From JAJDTQ01 sp963422385 (lineage in GTDB: Bacteria > Desulfobacterota > Binatia > UBA9968 > JAJDTQ01), in the NCBI GenBank assembly GCA_963422385.1, contig OY729432.1, positions 1,674,001 to 1,738,000 on the forward strand: a DNA stretch of 64,000 nt, written 5' to 3'. How positions within the stretch are numbered: the first letter of the stretch is position 1; each line of letters opens with the position of its first letter. The notes under the pieces were generated by a model. It did no database searches, had not been told where the DNA came from, and worked only from the letters and a program-made list of their open reading frames with translations. Shown in pieces: positions 61,406 to 64,000 of the stretch. The position numbers were made by a program, and so were the translations under genes.

Positions 61406-62779
61406 CTAGAACCGGTACTCGACGATCACGGTGAATACGTCGAAACTGCTCTTGTCCGCCTTCGCCACCTTCTCGATGGACCCTTTGTCGCAACCGGCAC
61501 CCTCGCAACCGAGCCTGTCCCAAACACCGTGGATCTGCATCCAACCACCGGGGACATTGTACACGACCGCCAACCCATTGTTGGTGGCCTCCGCCTTCTT
61601 CGGCTTCTTGATATCCGCCTTGGTGTAAAGCGGGGAGATATAGATACCACCTTCCTTCTTGCTTCCACCCATCATCCCGCTCTTGGGACCCCACAACCAC
61701 ATGGTAGCCGCCAAGCGTACCTCGGAGACCTCGATGTCATCGGCGGCACCGCTGTCCGCATCCCCCTCGTAAGTGGCGAAGTTGAAGCCAAGGCCGAACC
61801 ATTTCATCGGCGACCAACCAAGACCATGAACCATGTAGCGGTGATCACCAAGCACCTTGCCGACATCGACCAAGGTTACCCGCTCTTGAGTGGTCGGACC
61901 ATATATACTGCCGGGGCCATGGGACATATCCTTCAGCGACTCGTAGCCGAAGCTGTACTTCAAGCTCGAAACGTCGAACCCACCCATTCCCTTGGCCTTC
62001 GCGAGAGGCTGGACGCCGAAGGCGAACGCCGTGCTCTTGCCGTCGGTTTTGTGACCTGGTGACCGGCCGTACTCGTCCTGCTGGTCATACCCCATGGCGA
62101 ACTCAAGGTGGTTGATCTTTGCCATGCCCATGGCCGGGAGCTTCTTCCAGGCCAGCACGACACTGCGGTCCTGCGAGCCGCCCAACGCCAGCGCGTTGAT
62201 GAACAGCGAATCCTCTGTCCGGCCAAAGGCCTGCTGCTTGTTGCCGCTGAAAGAAGGATTGTAGCCGTAACCCACCGTGGGGAGCCACGGGTTCGTCTTC
62301 TCGAAGTGGAGGTACGCATCACCGTCGAACGCTACCGACGAGTTGCCGCTGAAGGTCCACTTGACCTCGTAGAACCCTTGCTGGGAAGTGACGTTGATGT
62401 TGGGCCTGAAGCGCCGGATCCGGATCACACCGTTCTGGTAGCCTTCCCCGGGGTTGTCTTCACTCAGCCACATGCTCGAATAGACCTGCAGCCGCTGCCC
62501 GAAGGTGATGCTCCAGTTGTTGTCCGCCGCCGCGATGGTGAGACCCTTGCCGGCGGAGTACTTGAAGGACGGCGCCTTCGCTTCCGCGGCAAGCGCACCC
62601 TCCACGCTCTCATTGGCGGCTTCCTGGTTCTGCTTCAGTTGGGCCAATTCCCTTTCGAGGGTCTGTATCCTCGTATCCACATCGGACGCCTGGACCGGCG
62701 ACGCAGCCAGTGCCAAGGCCCCCATCAGAGCCACGGCGCTTGCCAAACCGAGCGCCTTTTTCAAGAACACCATATTCAT
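61406..62779 (-). CDS. Outer-membrane porin (phosphate-selective porin O/P-like), copy 1
   Basis: 457 residues. Signal peptide to about 31 (GLASAVALMGALALAASPVQA), a short coiled coil at 33-60 (DVDTRIQTLERELAQLKQNQ), then beta-strand-rich sequence ending with an aromatic residue (FTVIVEYRF), as for outer-membrane barrels. GYNPSFSGNKQQAFGRTEDS and RRFRPNINVTSQQGFYEVKW are typical of the porin O/P group. A very strong ribosome site (AAGGAGGAGGTC) precedes the ATG and a terminator follows. It is mirrored by a near-identical gene at 63136. Confidence 0.88.
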   Translation of the reverse strand: MNMVFLKKALGLASAVALMGALALAASPVQASDVDTRIQTLERELAQLKQNQEAANESVEGALAAEAKAPSFKYSAGKGLTIAAADNNWSITFGQRLQVYSSMWLSEDNPGEGYQNGVIRIRRFRPNINVTSQQGFYEVKWTFSGNSSVAFDGDAYLHFEKTNPWLPTVGYGYNPSFSGNKQQAFGRTEDSLFINALALGGSQDRSVVLAWKKLPAMGMAKINHLEFAMGYDQQDEYGRSPGHKTDGKSTAFAFGVQPLAKAKGMGGFDVSSLKYSFGYESLKDMSHGPGSIYGPTTQERVTLVDVGKVLGDHRYMVHGLGWSPMKWFGLGFNFATYEGDADSGAADDIEVSEVRLAATMWLWGPKSGMMGGSKKEGGIYISPLYTKADIKKPKKAEATNNGLAVVYNVPGGWMQIHGVWDRLGCEGAGCDKGSIEKVAKADKSSFDVFTVIVEYRF

Positions 62780-62805
62780 GACCTCCTCCTTGGTAATCAG
62801 AGTTA
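61915..62805. repeat. Inverted duplication arm 1 (mate at 63110-64000)
   Basis: Bases 61915-62805 are the reverse complement of 63110-64000 with about six mismatches; positions pair so that their sum is 125915. The arms end at the shared TAACTCTGATT before the ribosome site. The right arm is cut by the window, so the true length is at least 891 bp. It covers most of both porin genes. Confidence 0.9.
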
Positions 62806-63109
62806 GATACGATAAACAGCAAATCTGTTTTGCATATTTCTACGTTTTCGGCCGTCTCCATGCAATTGTTCACAGGTATGGTTTTATAGACGCAAGGCTC
62901 AGAACGAACTGAATTTAGTACCTGAGTTCTAATTTTAGGCAAATCCAAGCCTTCCTAATATGAAGATGAGTCTGAAACGAGGTGATTGATCTGATTGAAC
63001 CAGGACTAAATTCCCCTGCCTGCGCCCTTCCCACCTACTCCCACCACCACAATGCCTCAAGATCAGGTAGTTTCCCAGCTTCAGACCGAGACGCCACCGA
63101 AGAGCACCG
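62806..63109. promoter_or_regulatory. Spacer between the inverted porin copies, with divergent promoters
   Basis: A 304-base unique segment between the two arms of the inverted duplication. It is AT-richer, with no gene. It must contain both porin promoters, since both genes point away from it; I did not assign boxes. The segment differs on its two sides, so the two porins can be regulated differently unless it inverts. Confidence 0.6.
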
Positions 63110-63135
63110 TAACTCTGATTACCAAGGAGGAGGTC

Positions 63136-64000
63136 ATGAATATGGTGTTCTTGAAAAAGGCGCTCGGTTTGGCAAGCGCCGTGGCTCTGATGGGGGCCTT
63201 GGCACTGGCTGCGTCGCCGGTCCAGGCGTCCGATGTGGATACGAGGATACAGACCCTCGAAAGGGAATTGGCCCAACTGAAGCAGAACCAGGAAGCCGCC
63301 AATGAGAGTGCGGAGAGTGCGCTTGCCGCGAAAGCGAAGGCGCCGTCCTTCAAGTACGCCGCCGGCAAGGGTCTCACCATCGCGGCGGCCGACAACAACT
63401 GGAGCATCACCTTCGGGCAGCGGCTGCAGGTCTATTCGAGCATGTGGCTGAGTGAAGACAACCCCGGGGAAGGCTACCAGAACGGTGTGATCCGGATCCG
63501 GCGCTTCAGGCCCAACATCAACGTCACTTCCCAGCAAGGGTTCTACGAGGTCAAGTGGACCTTCAGCGGCAACTCGTCGGTAGCGTTCGACGGTGATGCG
63601 TACCTCCACTTCGAGAAGACGAACCCGTGGCTCCCCACGGTGGGTTACGGCTACAATCCTTCTTTCAGCGGCAACAAGCAGCAGGCCTTTGGCCGGACAG
63701 AGGATTCGCTGTTCATCAACGCGCTGGCGTTGGGCGGCTCGCAGGACCGCAGTGTCGTGCTGGCCTGGAAGAAGCTCCCGGCCATGGGCATGGCAAAGAT
63801 CAACCACCTTGAGTTCGCCATGGGGTATGACCAGCAGGACGAGTACGGCCGGTCACCAGGTCACAAAACCGACGGCAAGAGCACGGCGTTCGCCTTCGGC
63901 GTCCAGCCTCTCGCGAAGGCCAAGGGAATGGGTGGGTTCGACGTTTCGAGCTTGAAGTACAGCTTCGGCTACGAGTCGCTGAAGGATATGTCCCATGGCC
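63136..64000 (+). CDS. Outer-membrane porin (phosphate-selective porin O/P-like), copy 2 (3' end outside window)
   Basis: First 288 codons of a porin almost identical to copy 1. I count six base differences in 891 aligned bases, five of them in a 62-base cluster that changes residues 59 (V/A), 61 (G/S), 66 (E/K) and 75 (S/A) just after the coiled coil. The ribosome site and the 26 bases before the ATG are also shared. The stop lies beyond the window. Confidence 0.9.
   Translation, partial: MNMVFLKKALGLASAVALMGALALAASPVQASDVDTRIQTLERELAQLKQNQEAANESAESALAAKAKAPSFKYAAGKGLTIAAADNNWSITFGQRLQVYSSMWLSEDNPGEGYQNGVIRIRRFRPNINVTSQQGFYEVKWTFSGNSSVAFDGDAYLHFEKTNPWLPTVGYGYNPSFSGNKQQAFGRTEDSLFINALALGGSQDRSVVLAWKKLPAMGMAKINHLEFAMGYDQQDEYGRSPGHKTDGKSTAFAFGVQPLAKAKGMGGFDVSSLKYSFGYESLKDMSHG

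Overview
This 64 kb window is GC-rich and densely coded. It looks like the chromosome of an uncultivated Gram-negative (diderm) bacterium: it carries an inner-membrane type IV pilus alignment operon (pilM-pilN-pilO/P), outer-membrane porins, a GT25-type lipopolysaccharide glycosyltransferase remnant, and the usual priA-def-fmt-rsmB housekeeping block. The mix of amidohydrolases, a CaiB-type CoA-transferase, VOC and cupin proteins and solitary ketoacid dehydrogenase E1 genes suits environmental lineages such as Desulfobacterota, Tectomicrobia or Binatia relatives. That placement is inference; no rRNA is present.

Layout. 1-0.8 kb: end of a molybdenum hydroxylase large subunit. 0.8-1.7 kb: a graveyard of a HigB toxin fragment, a broken retropepsin-like protease and an orphan palindromic operator. 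1.7-11.2 kb: a complete type I-C CRISPR-Cas locus on the minus strand (cas3-cas5c-cas8c-cas7-[retropepsin-like protease]-cas4-cas1-cas2-leader-array; 15 repeats, 14 spacers), with an internal cas11c start in cas8c. 11.3-16 kb: a RelE-type toxin remnant, then a minus-strand metabolic/transport block (alpha/beta hydrolase, AbrB-like permease, CoA-transferase, ABM monooxygenase, Asp/Glu racemase-like). 16-25 kb: transposase remnant, a MITE-like element, then a plus-strand type I-G effector operon (cas3-csx17-csb1-csb2) with no adaptation genes and a two-repeat mini-array. 25-34 kb: dehydrogenase, nucleotidyltransferase/RHH pair, creatininase, E1 beta/alpha, two amidohydrolases, cupin, VOC protein, truncated acyl-CoA synthetase. 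35.6-40.7 kb: AprAB-like flavoprotein/ferredoxin pair, EamA exporter, NamZ-like muramidase, SDR. 40.8-44.2 kb: PilX-like pilin and pilMNO(P). 44.3-49.6 kb: priA-def-fmt-rsmB and tRNA-Pro. 49.7-64 kb: copper-type P-ATPase, glycine-betaine-type binding protein, two decayed glycosyltransferases, a HEPN/MNT pair coupled to a DapA-like aldolase, YHS protein, MFS transporter, NarL-type regulator, tyrosine recombinase, and two almost identical porin genes head to head in a large inverted repeat.

Main points. (1) Two unrelated type I CRISPR systems sit within 25 kb; only the I-C one has cas1/cas2/cas4. (2) An intact clan AA aspartic protease gene is translationally coupled to cas4, and a broken relative lies past the far end of the array. 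(3) Two copies of a palindromic element (41.3 and 54.05 kb) share a conserved core but have different terminal arms that remain self-complementary within each copy, with CTAG junctions at the second site. (4) The porin inverted duplication lies next to a tyrosine recombinase. (5) Several genes are visibly dying by small tandem duplications or single-base changes (retropepsin-like, GT25, GT4).
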